Assembly (NCBI GenBank): GCA_958298945.1
Contig: OY282609.1
Coordinates: 42,608,954-42,672,953 of the forward strand
Direction: 5' to 3'
Origin: Atherix ibis
Lineage: Eukaryota; Arthropoda; Insecta; Diptera; Athericidae
DNA: 64,000 bases
In this document: one piece after another, positions 25,567-40,379 of the stretch
Layout of the letters: every line of letters starts with the position of its first letter
How positions within the stretch are numbered: position 1 is the stretch's first letter
Made by a program: the position numbers and the translations under genes
The notes under the pieces: model-generated
What the model was told of the DNA's origin: nothing
What the model saw: only the letters and a program-made list of their open reading frames with translations
Databases searched by the model: none

Positions 25567-25910
25567 GCGATATTTTTCAAGAGGAATATTCAGCGGTATT
25601 TTTCAAGAGGAATATTCAGTGCTATTTTTAAAGAGTAATATTCAGTAGTATTTTTCAAGAGGAATATTAAATGGTATTTTTGGAGAGGAATATTCAGTGG
25701 TATTTTTCAAGTGGAATATTCAGTGGTATTTTTCAAGAGGAATATTCAGTGGTATTTTTCAAGAGGAATATTCTGTGGTATTTTTCAAGAGGAATATTCA
25801 GTGGTATTTTTCAATAGGAATATTCAGTGGTATTTTTCAAGTCCAATAATCAGTAGTATTTTTCAAGAGGAATATTCAGTGGTATTTTTCAAGAGGAATA
25901 TTCAGTAGTG

Positions 25911-28900
25911 TTTCTCAAGGGGATAATTCAGTGGTATTTTTCAAGAAGAATCTTTAGTGGTATTTTTCAAGAGGACTATTCAGAGGTATTTTTCAAGAGC
26001 AATATTCAGCGGTATTCTTCAAGAGGAATATTCAGTGGTATTTCTCAAGGGGATAATTCAGTGGTATTTTTCAAGAAGAATCTTTAGTGGTATTTTTCAA
26101 GAGGACTATTCAGTGGTATTTTTCAAGAGGAATATTAAGTTGTATTTTTCGAGAGGAATATTCAGTGGTATTTTTCAAGTGGAATATTCAGTGGTATTTT
26201 TCAAGAGGAATATTCAGTGGTATTTTTCAAGAGGAATATTCTGTGGTATTTTTCAAGAGGAATATTCAGTGGTATTTTTCAATAGGAATATTCAGTGGTA
26301 TTTTTCAAGTCGAATAATCAGTGGTATTTTTCAAGAGGAATATTCAGTGGTATTTTTCAAGAGGAATATTCAGTAGTATTTCTCAAGGGGATAATTCAGT
26401 GGTATTTATCAAGTTGAATATTCAGTGGTATTTTTCAAGACGAATAATCAGTGGTATTTTTTAAGAGCAATATTCAGTTGTATTTTTCAAAAGGAATATT
26501 CAGTGGTAATTTTCAAGAGGAATATTCAGTAGTATTTTTTAAGAGGAATATTCAGTGGTATTTTTCAAGAGGAATATTCAGTAGTATTTTTCAAGAGGAA
26601 TATTTAGTGGTATTTTTCAAGAGGAATATTCAGTGGTATTTTTCAAGAGGAACATTCAGTTGTATTTTTCAAGAGGAATATTAAGTGGTATTTTTCAAGA
26701 GGAATATTTACTGGTATTTTTAAGAGGAATATTCAGTGGTATTTTTCTAGAGGAATATTCAGTGGTATTTTTCAAGAGGAAAATTCAGCGTTATTTTTCA
26801 AGAGAAATATTGAGTGGTATTTTTCAAGATGAATATTCAGTGTTATTGTTCAATAGGAATATTCAGTAGTATTTTTCAAGAGGAATATTCAGCGGTATTT
26901 TTAAAAAGGAATATTCGTGGTATTTTTCAAGACGAATATTCAGTGGTGTTTTTTAAGAGGAATATTCAGTAGTATTTATCAAGACGTAAATTCAGTGGTA
27001 TTTTTCAAGAGGAATATTCAGTGGAATTTTTCAAAAGGAATATTCAGTAATATTTTTCAAGAGGATTGTTCAATGGTATTTTTCAAAAGGAATGTTCAGT
27101 TGTATATTTCAAGACGAATATTCAGTGGTATTTTTTAAGAGGAATATTCAGTAGTATTTTTCAAGACGTATATTTAGTGGTATTTTTCAAGAGGAATATT
27201 CAGTGGAATTTTTCAAAAGGAATATTCAGTAATATTTTTCAAGAGGATTGTTCAATGGTATTTTTTAAAATATTCAGCGGTATTTTTCAAGAGGAATATT
27301 CAGTGGTATTTTTAAAGAGTAATATTCAGTGGTATTTTTCAAGAGGAATATTAAGTGGTATTTTTCGAGGGGAATATTCAGTGGTATTTTTCAAGTGGAA
27401 TATTCAGTGGTATTTTTCAAGAGGAATATTCAGTGGTATTTTTCAAGAGGAATATTCTGTGGTATTTTTCAAGAGGAATATTCAGTGGTATTTCTCAATA
27501 GGAATATTCAGTGGTATTTTTCAAGAGCATTACTCAGTGGTATTTTTCAAGAAGAATCTTTAGTGGTATTTTTCAAGAGGACTAATCAGAGGTATTTTTC
27601 AAGAGCAATATTCAGCGGTATTTTTCAAGAGGAATATTCAGTGGTATTTTTGAAAAGTAATATTCAGTGGTATTTTTCAAGAGGAATATTAAGTGGTTTG
27701 TTTCGAGAGGAATATTCAGTGGTATTTTTCAAGTGGAATATTCTGTGGAATTTTTCAAGAGGAATATTCAGTGGTATTTTTCAAGAGGAATATTCTGTGG
27801 TATTTTTCAAGAGGAATATTCAGTGGTATTTTTCAATGGGAATATTCAGTGGTATTTGTAAAGTCCAATAATCAGTGGTATTTTTCAAGAGGAATATTCA
27901 GTGGTATTTTTCAAGAGGAATATTCAGTAGTATTTCTCAAGGGGATAATTCAGTGCTATTTTTCAAGTTGAATATTCAGTGGTATTTTTCAAGACGAATA
28001 ATCAGCGGTATTTTTTAGGAGCAATATTGGGTGGTATTTTTCAAGAGGAATATTCAGTGGTAATTTTCAAGAGGAATTTTCAGTAGTATTTTTCAAGAGG
28101 AATATTTAGTGGTATTTTTCAAGAGGAATATTCAGTGGTATTTTTCAAGAGGAACATTCAGTTGTATTTTTCAAGAGGAATATTAAGTGGTATTTTTCAA
28201 AAGTAATATTTACTGGTATTTTTCAAGAGGAATATTCAGTGGTATTTTTCAAGAGGAATATTCACTGGTGTTTTTCAAGAGCATTACTCAGTGGTATTTT
28301 TCAAGAAGAATCTTTAGTGGTATTTTTCAAGAGGACTAATCAGAGGTATTTTTCAAGAGCAATATTCAGCGGTATTTTTCAAGAGGAATATTCAGTGGTA
28401 TTTTTAAAGAATAATAATCAGTGGTATTTTTCAAGAGGAATATTAAATGGTATTTTTCGAGAGGAATATTCAGTGGTATTTTTCAAGTGGAATATTCAGT
28501 GGTATTTTTCAAGAGGAATATTCAGTGGTATTTTTCAAGAGGAATATTCTGTGGTATTTTTCAAGAGGAATATTCAGTAGTATTTTTCAATAGGAATATT
28601 CAGTGGTATTTTTCAAGTCCAATAATCAGTAGTATTTTTCAAGAGGAATATTCAGTGGTATTTTTCAAGAGGAATATTCAGTAGTATTTCTCAAAGGGAT
28701 AATTCAGTGGTATTTTTCAAGAAGAATCTTTAGTGGTATTTTTCAAGAGGACTAATCAGAGGTATTTTTCAAGAGCAATATTCAGCGGTATTTTTCAAGA
28801 GGAATATTCAGTGGTATTTTTAAAGAGTAATATTCAGTGGTATTTTTCAAGAGGAATATTAAGTGGTATTTTTCGAGGGGAATATTCAGTGGTATTTTTC

Positions 28901-31125
28901 AAGTGGAATATTCAGTGGTATTTTTCAAGAGGAATATTCAGTGGTATTTTTCAAGAGGAATATTCTGTGGTATTTTTCAAGAGGAATATTCAGTGGTATT
29001 TTTCAAGTCCAATAATCAGTGGTATTTTTCAAGAGGAATATTCAGTGGTATTTTTCAAGAGGAATATTCAGTAGTATTTCTCAAGGGGATAATTCAGTGG
29101 TATTTATCAAGTTGAATATTCAGTGGTATTTTTCAAAACGAATAATCAGTGGTATTTTTTAAGAGCAATATTCAGTGGTATTTTTCAAAAGGAATATTCA
29201 GTGGTAATTTTCAAGAGGAATATTCAGTAGTATTTTTAAAGAGGAATATTCAGTGGTATTTTTCAAGAGGAATATTCAGTAGTATTTTTCAGGAGGAATA
29301 TTGAGTGGTATTTTTCAAGATGAATATTCAGTGTTATTGTTCAATAGGAATACTCAGTGGTATTTTTCAAGAGGAATATTCAGCGGTATTTTTCAACAGG
29401 AATAGTCAGTGGTATTTTTCAAGAGGAATATTCAGTGGTATTTTTCAAGAGGAATATTCAGCGGTATTTTTCAACAGGAATATTCAGTGGTATTTTTAAA
29501 AAGGAATATTCGTGGTATTTTTCAAGACGAATATTCAGTGGTATTTTTTAAGAGGAATATTCAGTAGTATTTTTCCAGACGTATATTAAGTGGTATTTTT
29601 CAAGAGGAATATTCAGTGGTATTTTTCAAGAGGAATATTCAGTGATATTTTTCAAGAGGATTGTTCAAGGGTATTTTTCAAAAGGAATGTTCAGTTGTAT
29701 TTTTCAAGAGGAATATTCAGTGGTATTTTTCAAGAGGAATATTCACTGGTGTTTTTCAAGTGTATTACTTAAAGGTATTTTTCAAGAAGAATCTTTAGTG
29801 GTATTTTTCAAGAGGAATAATCAGAGGTATTTTTTAAGAGCAATATTCAGCGGTATTTTTCAAGAGGAATATTCAGTGGAATTTTTAAAGAGTAATATTC
29901 AGTGGTATTTTTCAAGAGGAATATTAAGTGGTATTTTTCAAGAGGAATATTCAGTGGTATTTTTCAAGTGGAATATTCAGTGGTATTTTTCAAGAGGAAT
30001 ATTCAGTGGTATTTTTCAAGAGGAATATTCTGTGGTATTTTTCAAGAAGAATATTCGGTGGTATTTTTTAAGAAGAATATTCAGTGGTATTTTTCAAGAA
30101 GAATATTCAGTGGTATTTTTCAAGAGGAATATTCAGTGGTATTTTTCAAGAGGAATATTCAGTTGTATTTTTCAAGAGGAATATTCAGTGGTATATTTCA
30201 AGAGGAATATTCAGTAGTATTTTTAAGGATGAATATTCAGGGGTATTTTTCAAAAGGATTGTTAAATGGTATTTTTCAAAGGGAATGTTCAGTTGTATTT
30301 TTCAAGAGGAATATTTAGAGGTATTTTTTAAGCCGAATATTCACTGGTGTTTTTCAAGAGCATTACTCAGTGGTATTTTTCAAAAAGAATCTTTAGTGGT
30401 ATTTTTCAAGAGGAATAATCAGAGGTATTTTTTAAGAGGAATATTATGTGGTATTTTTCAAGAGGAATATTCAGTGGTATTTTTCAATTTGAATATTCAG
30501 TGGTATTTTTCAAGAGGAATATTCAGTGGTATTTTTAAGAGAAATATTCGTGGTATTTTGCAAAACGAATATTCAGTGGTATTTTGTAAGAGGATTGTTC
30601 AATGGTATTTTTCAAAAGGAATGTTCAGTTGTATTTTTCAAGAGGAATATTCAGTGGTATTTTTCAAGAGGAATATTCACTGGTGTTTTTCAAGAGCATT
30701 ACTCAGTGGTATTTTTCAAGAAGAATCTTTAGTGGTATTTTTCAAGAGGACTAATCAGAGGTATTTTTCAAGAGCAATATTCAGCGGTATTTTTCAAGAG
30801 GAATATTCAGTGGTATTTTTAAAGAGTAATATTCAGTGGTATTTTTCAAGAGGAATATTAAGTGGTATTTTTCGAGAGGAATATTCAGTGGTATTTTTCA
30901 AGTGGAATATTCAGTGGTATTTTTCAAGAGGATTATTCAGTGGTATTTTTCAAGAGGAATATTCTGTGGTATTTTTCAAGAGGAATATTCAGTGGCATTT
31001 TTCAATAGGAATATTCAGTGGTATTTGTCAAGTTCAATAATCAGTGGTATTTTTCAAGAGGATTATTCAGTGGTATTTTTCAAGAGGAATATTCAGTAGT
31101 ATTTCTCAAGGGGATAATTCAGTGG
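25911..31125 (+). repeat. Marker monomer, CTC form, 7 copies
   Basis: TTTCTCAAGGGGATAATT starts at 25911, 26041, 26379, 27933, 29077 and 31102, with a TTTCTCAAAGGG variant at 28687. It differs from the domain A marker by G to T in TTTCGC. The CG-containing form is absent from this interval. Confidence 0.9.
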
Positions 31126-31199
31126 TATTTTTCAAGTTGAATATTCAGTGGTATTTTTCAAGACGAATAATCAGTGGTATTTTTTAAGAGCAATATTCG

Positions 31200-34100
31200 G
31201 TGGTATTTTTCAAGAGGAATATTCAGTGGTAATTTTCAAGAGGAATTTTCAGTAGTATTTTTCAAGAGGAATATTTAGTGGTATTTTTCAAGAGGAATAT
31301 TCAGTGGTATTTTTCAAGAGAAACATTCAGTTGTATTTTTCAAGAGGAATATTAAGTGGTATTTTTCAAGAGTAATATTTACTGGTATTTTTCAAGAGGA
31401 ATATTCAGTGGTATTTTTCAAGAGGAATATTTAGTGGTATTTTTCAAGAGGAATATTCAGCGTTATTTTTCAAGAGAAATATTGAGTGGTATTTTTCAAG
31501 ATGAATATTCAGTGTTATTGTTCAATAGGAATATTCAGTGGTATTTTTCAAGAGGAATATTCAGCGGTATTTTTCAACAGGAATAGTCAGTGGTATTTTG
31601 CAAGAGGAATATTCAGTGGTATTTTTCAAGAGGAATATTCAGCGGTATTTTTCAACAGGAATATTCAGTGGTATTTTTAAAGAGGAATATTCGTGGTATT
31701 TTCCAAGTGGAATATTCAGTGGTATTTTTCAAGAGGAATATTCAGTGATATTTTTCAAGAGGATTGTTCAATGGTATTTTTCAAAAGGAATGTTCAGTTG
31801 TATTTTTCAAGAGGAATATTCAGTGGTATTTTTCAAGAGGAATATTCACTGGTGTTTTTCAGGAGTATTACTCAGGCGTATTTTTCAAGAAGAATCTTTA
31901 GTGGTATTTTTCAAGAGGACTAATCAGAGGTATTTTTCAAAAGCAATATTCAGCGTAATTTTTCAAGAGGAATATTCAGTGGAATTTTAAAAGAGTAATA
32001 TTCAGTGGTATTTTTCAAGAGGAATATTAAGTGGTATTTTTCAAGAGGAATATTCAGTGGTATTTTTCAAGTGGAATATTGAGTGGTATTTTTCAAGAGG
32101 AATATTCAGTGGTATTTTTCAAGTGGAATATTCTGTGGTATTTTTCAAGAGGAATATTCAGTGGTATTGTTTAAGAGGAATATTCAGTGGTATTTTTCAA
32201 GAGGAATATTCAGTGGTATTTTTCAAGAGGAATATTCAGTGGTATTTTTCAAGAGGAATATTCAGTTGTATTTTTCAAGAGGAATATTCAGTGGTATATT
32301 TCAAGAGGAATATTCAGTAGTATTTTTAAGGAGGAATATTCAGGGGTATTTTTCAAAAGGATTGTTCAATGGTATTTTTCAAAAGGAATGTTCAGTTGTA
32401 TTTTTCAAGCGGAATATTCAGAGGTATTTTTTAAGAGGAATATTCACTGGTGTTTTTCAAGAGCATTACTCAGTGGTATTTTTCAAGAAGAATCTTTAGT
32501 GGTATTTTTCAAGAAGAATAGTCAGAGGTATTTTTCAAGAGCAATATTCAATGGTATTTTTCAAGAAGAATATTCAGTGGGATTTTTAAAGAGTAATATT
32601 CAGTGGTATTTTTCAAGAGGAATATTCAGTGGTATATTTCAAGACGAATATTCAATAGTATTTTTAAAGAGGAATATTCAGTGTTATTTTTCAAGAGGAT
32701 TGTTCAATGGTATTTTTCAAAAGGAATGTTCAGTTGTATTTTTCAAGTGGAATATTCAGTGGTATTTTTCAAGAGGAATATTCAGTGGAATTTTTCAAGA
32801 GGAATATTCAGTAGTATTTTGCAAGAGGAATATTTAGTTGTATTTTTCAAGAGGAATATTCAGTGGTATTTTTCAAGAGGAACATTCAGTTGTATATTTC
32901 AAGAGGAATATTAAGTGGTATTTTTCAAGAGTAATATTTACTGGTATTTTTCAAGAGGAATATTCAGTGGTATTTTTCAAGAGGAATATTCAGTGGTATT
33001 TTTCAAGAGGAATATTCAGCGTTATTTTTCAAGAGAAATATTGAGTGGTATTTTTCAAGATGAATATTCAGTGTTATTGTTCAATAGGAATATTCAGTGG
33101 TATTTTTCAAGAGGAATATTCAGCGGTATTTTTCAACAGGAATAGTCAGTGGTATTTTGCAAGAGGAATATTCAGTGGTATTTTTCAAGAGGAATATTCA
33201 GCGGTATTTTTCAACAGGAATATTCAGTGGTATTTTTAAAGAGGAATATTCGTGGTATTTTTCAAGAGGAATATTCAGTGGTATTTTTCAAGAGGAATAT
33301 TCAGTGATATTTTTCAAAAGGATTGTTCAATGGTATTTTTCAAAAGGAATGTTCAGTTGTATTTTTCAAGAGGAATATTCAGTGGTATTTTTCAAGAGGA
33401 ATATTCACTGGTGTTTTTCAGGAGTATTACTCAGGCGTATTTTTCAAGAAGAATCTTTAGTGGTATTTTTCAAGAGGACTAATCAGAGGTATTTTTCAAA
33501 AGCAATATTCAGCGGTATTTTTCAAGAGGAATATTCAGTGGAACTTTAAAAGAGTAATATTCAGTGGTATTTTTCAAGAGGAATATTAAGTGGTATTTTT
33601 CAAGAGGAATATTCAGTGGTATTTTTCAAGTGGAATATTCAGTGGTATTTTTCAAGAGGAATATTCAGTGGTATTTTTCAAGAGGAATAATCTGTGGTAT
33701 TTTTCAAGAGGAATATTCAGTGGTATTTTTTAAGAGGAATATTCAGTGGTATTTTTCAAGAGGAATATTCAGTGGTATTTTTCAAGAGGAATATTCAGTG
33801 GTATTTTTCAAGAGGAATATTCAGTTGTATTTTTCAAGAGGAATATTCAGTGGTATATTTCAAGAGGAATATTCAGTAGTATTTTTAAGGAGGAATATTC
33901 AGGGGTATTTTTCAAAAGGATTGTTCAATGGTATTTTTCAAAAGGAATGTTCAGTTGTATTTTTCAAGCGGAATATTCAGAGGTATTTTTCAAGAGGAAT
34001 ATTCACTGGAGTTTTTCAAGAGCATTACTCAGTGGTATTTTTCAAGAAGAATCTTTAGTGGTATTTTTCAAGAAGAATAGTCAGAGGTATTTTTCAAGAG

Positions 34101-35760
34101 CAATATTCAATGGTATTTTTCAAGAAGAATATTCAGTGGGATTTTTAAAGAGTAATATTCAGTGGTATTTTTCAAGAGGAATATTCAGTGGTATATTTCA
34201 AGACGAATATTCAATAGTATTTTTAAAGAGGAATATTCAGTGTTATTTTTCAAGAGGATTGTTCAATGGTATTTTTCAAAAGGAATGTTCAGTTGTATTT
34301 TTCAAGTGGAATATTCAGTGGTATTTTTCAAGAGGAATATTCAGTGGAATTTTTCAAGAGGAATATTTAGTAGTATTTTTCAAGAGGAATATTTAGTGTT
34401 ATTTTTTAAGAGGAATATTCAGTGGTATTTTTCAAGAGGAACATTCAGTTGTATTTTTCAAGAGGAATATTAAGTGGTATTTTTCAAGAGTAATATTTAC
34501 TGGTATTTTTCAAGAGGAATATTCAGTGGTATTTTTCAAGAGGAATATTCAGTGGTATTTTTCAAGAGGAATATTCAGCGTTATTTTTCAAGAGAAATAT
34601 TGAGTGGTATTTTTCAAGATGAATATTCAGTGTTATTGTTCAATAGGAATATTCAGTGGTATTTTTCAAGAGGAATATTCAGCGGTATTTTTCAACAGGA
34701 ATAGTCAGTGGTATTTTGCAAGAGGAATATTCAGTGGTATTTTTCAAGAGGAATATTCAGCGGTATTTTTCAACAGGAATATTCAGTGGTATTTTTAAAG
34801 AGGAATATTCGTGGTATTTTTCAAGAGGAATATTCAGTGGTATTTTTCAAGAGGAATATTCAGTGATATTTTTCAAGAGGATTGTTCAATGGTATTTTTC
34901 AAAAGGAATGTTCAGTTGTATTTTTCAAGAGGAATATTCAGTGGTATTTTTCAAGAGGAATATTCACTGGTGTTTTTCAGGAGTATTACTCAGGCGTATT
35001 TTTCAAGAAGAATCTTTAGTGGTATTTTTCAAGAGGACTAATCAGAGGTATTTTTCAAAAGCAATATTCAGCGGTATTTTTCAAGAGGAATATTCAGTGG
35101 AACTTTAAAAGAGTAATATTCAGTGGTATTTTTCAAGAGGAATATTAAGTGGTATTTTTCAAGAGGAATATTCAGTGGTATTTTTCAAGTGGAATATTCA
35201 GTGGTATTTTTCAAGAGGAATATTCAGTGGTATTTTTCAAGAGGAATAACCTGTGGTATTTTTCAATAGGAATATTCAGTGGTATTTTTCAAGAGGAATA
35301 TTCAGTGGTATTTTTCAAGAGGAATATTCAGTTGTATTTTTCAAGAGGAATATTCAGTGGTATATTTCAAGAGGAATATTCAGTAGTATTTTTAAGGAGG
35401 AATATTCAGGGGTATTTTTCAAAAGGATTGTTCAATGGTATTTTTCAAAAGGAATGTTCAGTTGTATTTTTCAAGCGGAATATTCAGAGGTATTTTCAAG
35501 AGGAATATTCACTGGTGTTTTTCAAGAGCATTACTCAGTGGTATTTTTCAAGAAGAATCTTTAGTGGTATTTTTCAAGAAGAATAGTCAGAGGTATTTTT
35601 CAAGAGCAATATTCAATGGTATTTTTCAAGAAGAATATTCAGTGGGATTTTTAAAGAGTAATATTCAGTGGTATTTTTCAAGAGGAATATTCAGTGGTAT
35701 ATTTCAAGACGAATATTCAATAGTATTTTTAAAGAGGAATATTCAGTGTTATTTTTCAAG
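31200..35760 (+). repeat. Three-copy tandem higher-order repeat, unit 1,559 bp
   Basis: Unit boundaries fall near 31,200, 32,759 and 34,318, with offsets of exactly 1,559 bp (60 monomers minus 1 bp) over most of the length. The third copy is 53 bp shorter because monomers are missing near 35,260. Shared rare monomers include GTGTTATTGTTCAATAGG, AACAGGAATAGTCAGTGG, CAGGAGTATTACTCAGGCG and AAGGAGGAATATTCAGGGG. A further partial copy lies at about 36,130-36,400. Copies 2 and 3 look closest to each other. Confidence 0.88.
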
Positions 35761-36499
35761 AGGAATATTCAGCAGTATTTTTCAGGAGGAATATTCAGTG
35801 GTATTTTTCAAGAGAAATATTCAGTGGTATTTTTGAAGAGGAATATTTTGTGGTATTTTTCAAGTGGAATATTTAGTGGTATTTTTCAAGAGGAATATTC
35901 AGTGGTATTTTTTTTAGAGGAATATTCAGTGGTATTTTTCAAGTGGAATATTCAATAGTATTTTTCAAATGGAATATTCAGTGGTATTTTTCAAGAGCAT
36001 TATTCAGTAGTATTTTTCAAGAGGAATATTCAGTGGTATTTTTCAAGAGGAATAATCGGAGGTATTTTGCAAGAGCAATATTCAATTGTATTTTTCAAGA
36101 GGAATATTCAGTTGTATTTCTTAAGAGCAATATTCAATGGTATTTTTCAAGAAGAATATTCAGTGGGATTTTTAAAGAGTAATATTCAGTGGTATTTTTC
36201 AAGAGGAATATTCAGTGGTATATTTCAAGACGAATATTCAATAGTATTTTTAAAGAGGAATATTCAGTGTTATTTTACAAGAGGATTGTTCAATGGTATT
36301 TTTCAAAAGGAATGTTCAGTTGTATTTTTCAAGTGGAATATTCAGTGGTATTTTTCAAGAGGAATATTCAGTCGAATTTTTCAAGAGGAATATTGAGTAG
36401 TATTTTTCAAGAGGAATATTCAGCGGTATTTTTCAGGAGGAATATTCAGTGGTATTTTTCAAGAGAAATATTCAGTGGTATTTTTGAAGAGGAATATTT

Positions 36500-39400
36500 T
36501 GTGGTATTTTTCAAGTGGAATATTTAGTAGTATTTTTCAAGAGGAATATTCAGTGGTATTTTTTGAGAGGAATATTCAGTGGTATTTTTCAAGTGGAATA
36601 TTCAATAGTATTTTTCAAATGGAATATTCAGTGGTATTTTTCAAGAGCATTATTCAGTAGTATTTTTCAAGAGGAATATTCAGTGGTATTTTTCAAGAGG
36701 AATAATCGGAGGTATTTTGCAAGAGCAATATTCAATTGTATTTTTCAAGAGGAATATTCAGTTGTATTTCTTAAGAGCAATATTCAGTGTTATTTTTCAA
36801 ATTTAATATTCAGTGGTATTTTTAAAGAGGAATATTCAGTGGTATTTTTCAAGAGGAATATTCAGTGGTATTTTTCAAGAGGAATATTCAGTGGTATTTT
36901 TCAAGTGGAATATTCAGTGCTATTTTTCAGGAGGAATATTTATTAGTATTTTTCAAGAAGAAAACTCAGTGGTATTTTTCAAGAGGAATATTCAGTAGTA
37001 TTTTTCAAGAGGAATATTCAGTGGTATTTTTCAATAGGAATATTCAGTATTATTTTCCAAGTGGAATATTCAGTGGTATTTTTCAAGAAGAATATTCAGT
37101 GGTATTTTTCAAGAGGAATATTCAGTAGTATTTCTTAAGGGGATAATTTAGTGGTATTTTTCGAGAGGAATATTCAGTGGTATTTTTCAAGAGGAATAAT
37201 CAGTGGTATTTATTAAGAGCAATATTCAGTGGTATTTTTCAAGAGGAATATTCAGTGGTATTTTTCCAGTGGAATATTCAGTAGTATTTCTAAAGAGGAA
37301 TATTCAATTGTATTTTGCAAGAGGAATATTCAGTAGTATTTTTCAAGAGGATTATTAAGTGTTATTTTTCAAATTTAATATTCAGTGGTATTTTTAAAGA
37401 GGAATATTCAGTGGTATTTTTCAAGAGGAATATTCAGTGGTATTTTTCAAGAGGAATATTCAGTGGTATTTTTCAAGTGGAATATTCAGTGCTATTTTTC
37501 AGGAGGAATATTTATTAGTATTTTTCAAGAAGAAAACTCAGTGGTATTTTTCAAGAGCAATATTCAGTGGTATTTTTCAAGAGGAATATTTAGTGGTATT
37601 TTTCAAGAGGAATATTCAGTAGTTTTTCTAAAGAGGAATATTCAATTGTATTTTGCAAGAGGAATATTCAGTAGTATTTTTCAAAAGGATTATTAAGTGG
37701 TATTTTTCAAGAGGAATATTTACTGGTATTTTTCAAGAGGAATATTCAGTGTTATTTTTCAAGAGGAGTATTCAGTGGTATTTTTCAAGAGGAATATTCA
37801 GCAGTATTTTTCAAGAGGAATATTCCGTGGTATTTTTTAAGAGGAATATTCAGTGGTATTTTTCAAGAGGAATATTCAGCGGTATTTTTCAATAGAATTG
37901 TTCAGTGGTATTTTTCAAGAGGAATATTAAGTAGTATTTTTCAATAGGAATATTCAGTAGTATTTTCAAGAGGAATATTCAGTATTATTTTTCAAGAGGA
38001 ATTTTCAGTGGTATTTTTCAAAAGGAATATTCAGTGATATTAATTAAAGAGGTATATTCAGCAGTATTTTTCAAGAGGAATATTCCGTGGTATTTTTCAA
38101 GTGGAATATTTAGTAGTATTTTTCAAGAGGAATATTCAGTGGTATTTTTTGAGAGGAATATTCAGTGGTATTTTTCAAGTGGAATATTCAATAGTATTTT
38201 TCAAATGGAATATTCAGTGGTATTTTTCAAGAGCATTATTCAGTAGTATTTTTCAAGAGGAATATTCAGTGGTATTTTTCAAGAGGAATAATCGGAGGTA
38301 TTTTGCAAGAGCAATATTCAATTGTATTTTTCAAGAGGAATATTCAGTTGTATTTCTTAAGAGCAATATTCAGTGTTATTTTTCAAATTTAATATTCAGT
38401 GGTATTTTTAAAGAGGAATATTCAGTGGTATTTTTCAAGAGGAATATTCAGTGGTATTTTTCAAGAGGAATATTCAGTGGTATTTTTCAAGTGGAATATT
38501 CAGTGCTATTTTTCAGGAGGAATATTTATTAGTATTTTTCAAGAAGAAAACTCAGTGGTATTTTTCAAGAGGAATATTCAGTAGTATTTTTCAAGAGGAA
38601 TATTCAGTGGTATTTTTCAATAGGAATATTCAGTATTATTTTCCAAGTGGAATATTCAGTGGTATTTTTCAAGAAGAATATTCAGTGGTATTTTTCAAGA
38701 GGAATATTCAGTAGTATTTCTTAAGGGGATAATTTAGTGGTATTTTTCGAGAGGAATATTCAGTGGTATTTTTCAAGAGGAATAATCAGTGGTATTTATT
38801 AAGAGCAATATTCAGTGGTATTTTTCAAGAGGAATATTCAGTGGTATTTTTCCAGTGGAATATTCAGTAGTATTTCTAAAGAGGAATATTCAATTGTATT
38901 TTGCAAGAGGAATATTCAGTAGTATTTTTCAAGAGGATTATTAAGTGTTATTTTTCAAATTTAATATTCAGTGGTATTTTTAAAGAGGAATATTCAGTGG
39001 TATTTTTCAAGAGGAATATTCAGTGGTATTTTTCAAGAGGAATATTCAGTGGTATTTTTCAAGTGGAATATTCAGTGCTATTTTTCAGGAGGAATATTTA
39101 TTAGTATTTTTCAAGAAGAAAACTCAGTGGTATTTTTCAAGAGCAATATTCAGTGGTATTTTTCAAGAGGAATATTTAGTGGTATTTTTCAAGAGGAATA
39201 TTCAGTAGTTTTTCTAAAGAGGAATATTCAATTGTATTTTGCAAGAGGAATATTCAGTAGTATTTTTCAAAAGGATTATTAAGTGGTATTTTTCAAGAGG
39301 AATATTTACTGGTATTTTTCAAGAGGAATATTCAGTGTTATTTTTCAAGAGGAGTATTCAGTGGTATTTTTCAAGAGGAATATTCAGCAGTATTTTTCAA

Positions 39401-39640
39401 GAGGAATATTCCGTGGTATTTTTTAAGAGGAATATTCAGTGGTATTTTTCAAGAGGAATATTCAGCGGTATTTTTCAATAGAATTGTTCAGTGGTATTTT
39501 TCAAGAGGAATATTAAGTAGTATTTTTCAATAGGAATATTCAGTAGTATTTTCAAGAGGAATATTCAGTATTATTTTTCAAGAGGAATTTTCAGTGGTAT
39601 TTTTCAAAAGGAATATTCAGTGATATTAATTAAAGAGGTA
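36500..39640 (+). repeat. Two-copy tandem repeat, unit 1,586 bp (61 monomers)
   Basis: About 36,500-38,085 is repeated at 38,086-39,640 with an offset of exactly 61 x 26 bp. Diagnostic monomers are at the same offset: CAAATTTAATATTC at 36,799 and 38,385, TTTCTTAAGGGG at 37,131 and 38,717, and AGTAGTTTTTCTAAAGAGG at 37,620 and 39,206. I noticed almost no differences apart from the far end (GTATATTC against GTATGTTC). Confidence 0.9.
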
Positions 39641-40379
39641 TGTTCAGTAGTATTTTTTAAGAGGATTATCCAGTGGTATTTTTCAAGAGGAATAATCAGT
39701 GGTATTTTTTAAGAGCAATATTTAGTTGTTTTTTCAAGAGGAATATTCAGTGGTATTTTTCAAGAGGAATATTCAGTGATATTTTTCAAGAGGATTGTTC
39801 AATGGTATTTTTCAAGAGGAATGTTCAGTTGTATTTTTCAAGAGGAATATTCAGTGGTAGTTTTCAAGAGGAATATTCACTGGTGTTTTTCAAGAGCATT
39901 ACTCAGTGGTATTTTTCAAGAAGAATCTTTAGTGGTATTTTTCAAGAGGAATAATCAGAGGTATTTTTCAAGAGCAATATTCAGTGGTATTTTTCAAGAA
40001 GAATATTCAGTGGTATTTTTAAAGAGGAATATTCAGTGATATTTTTCAATATGCATATTCAGTGGTATTTTTCAAGAGGAATATTCAGTGGTATTTTTTA
40101 AGAGGAATATTCAGTGGTATTTTTCAAGAGGAATATTCAGTAGTATTTCTAAAGAGGAATATTCAATTGTATTTTGCAAGAGGAATATTCAGTAGTATTT
40201 TTCAAGAGGATTATTAAGTGGTATTTTTCAAGAGGAATATTTACTGGTATTTTTCAAACCGAATATTCAGTGTTATTTTTCAAGAGGAGTATTCAGTGGT
40301 ATTTTTCAAGAGGAATATTCAGCAGTATTTTTCAAGAGGAACATTCCGTGGTATTTTTTAAGAGGAATATTCAGTGGTA

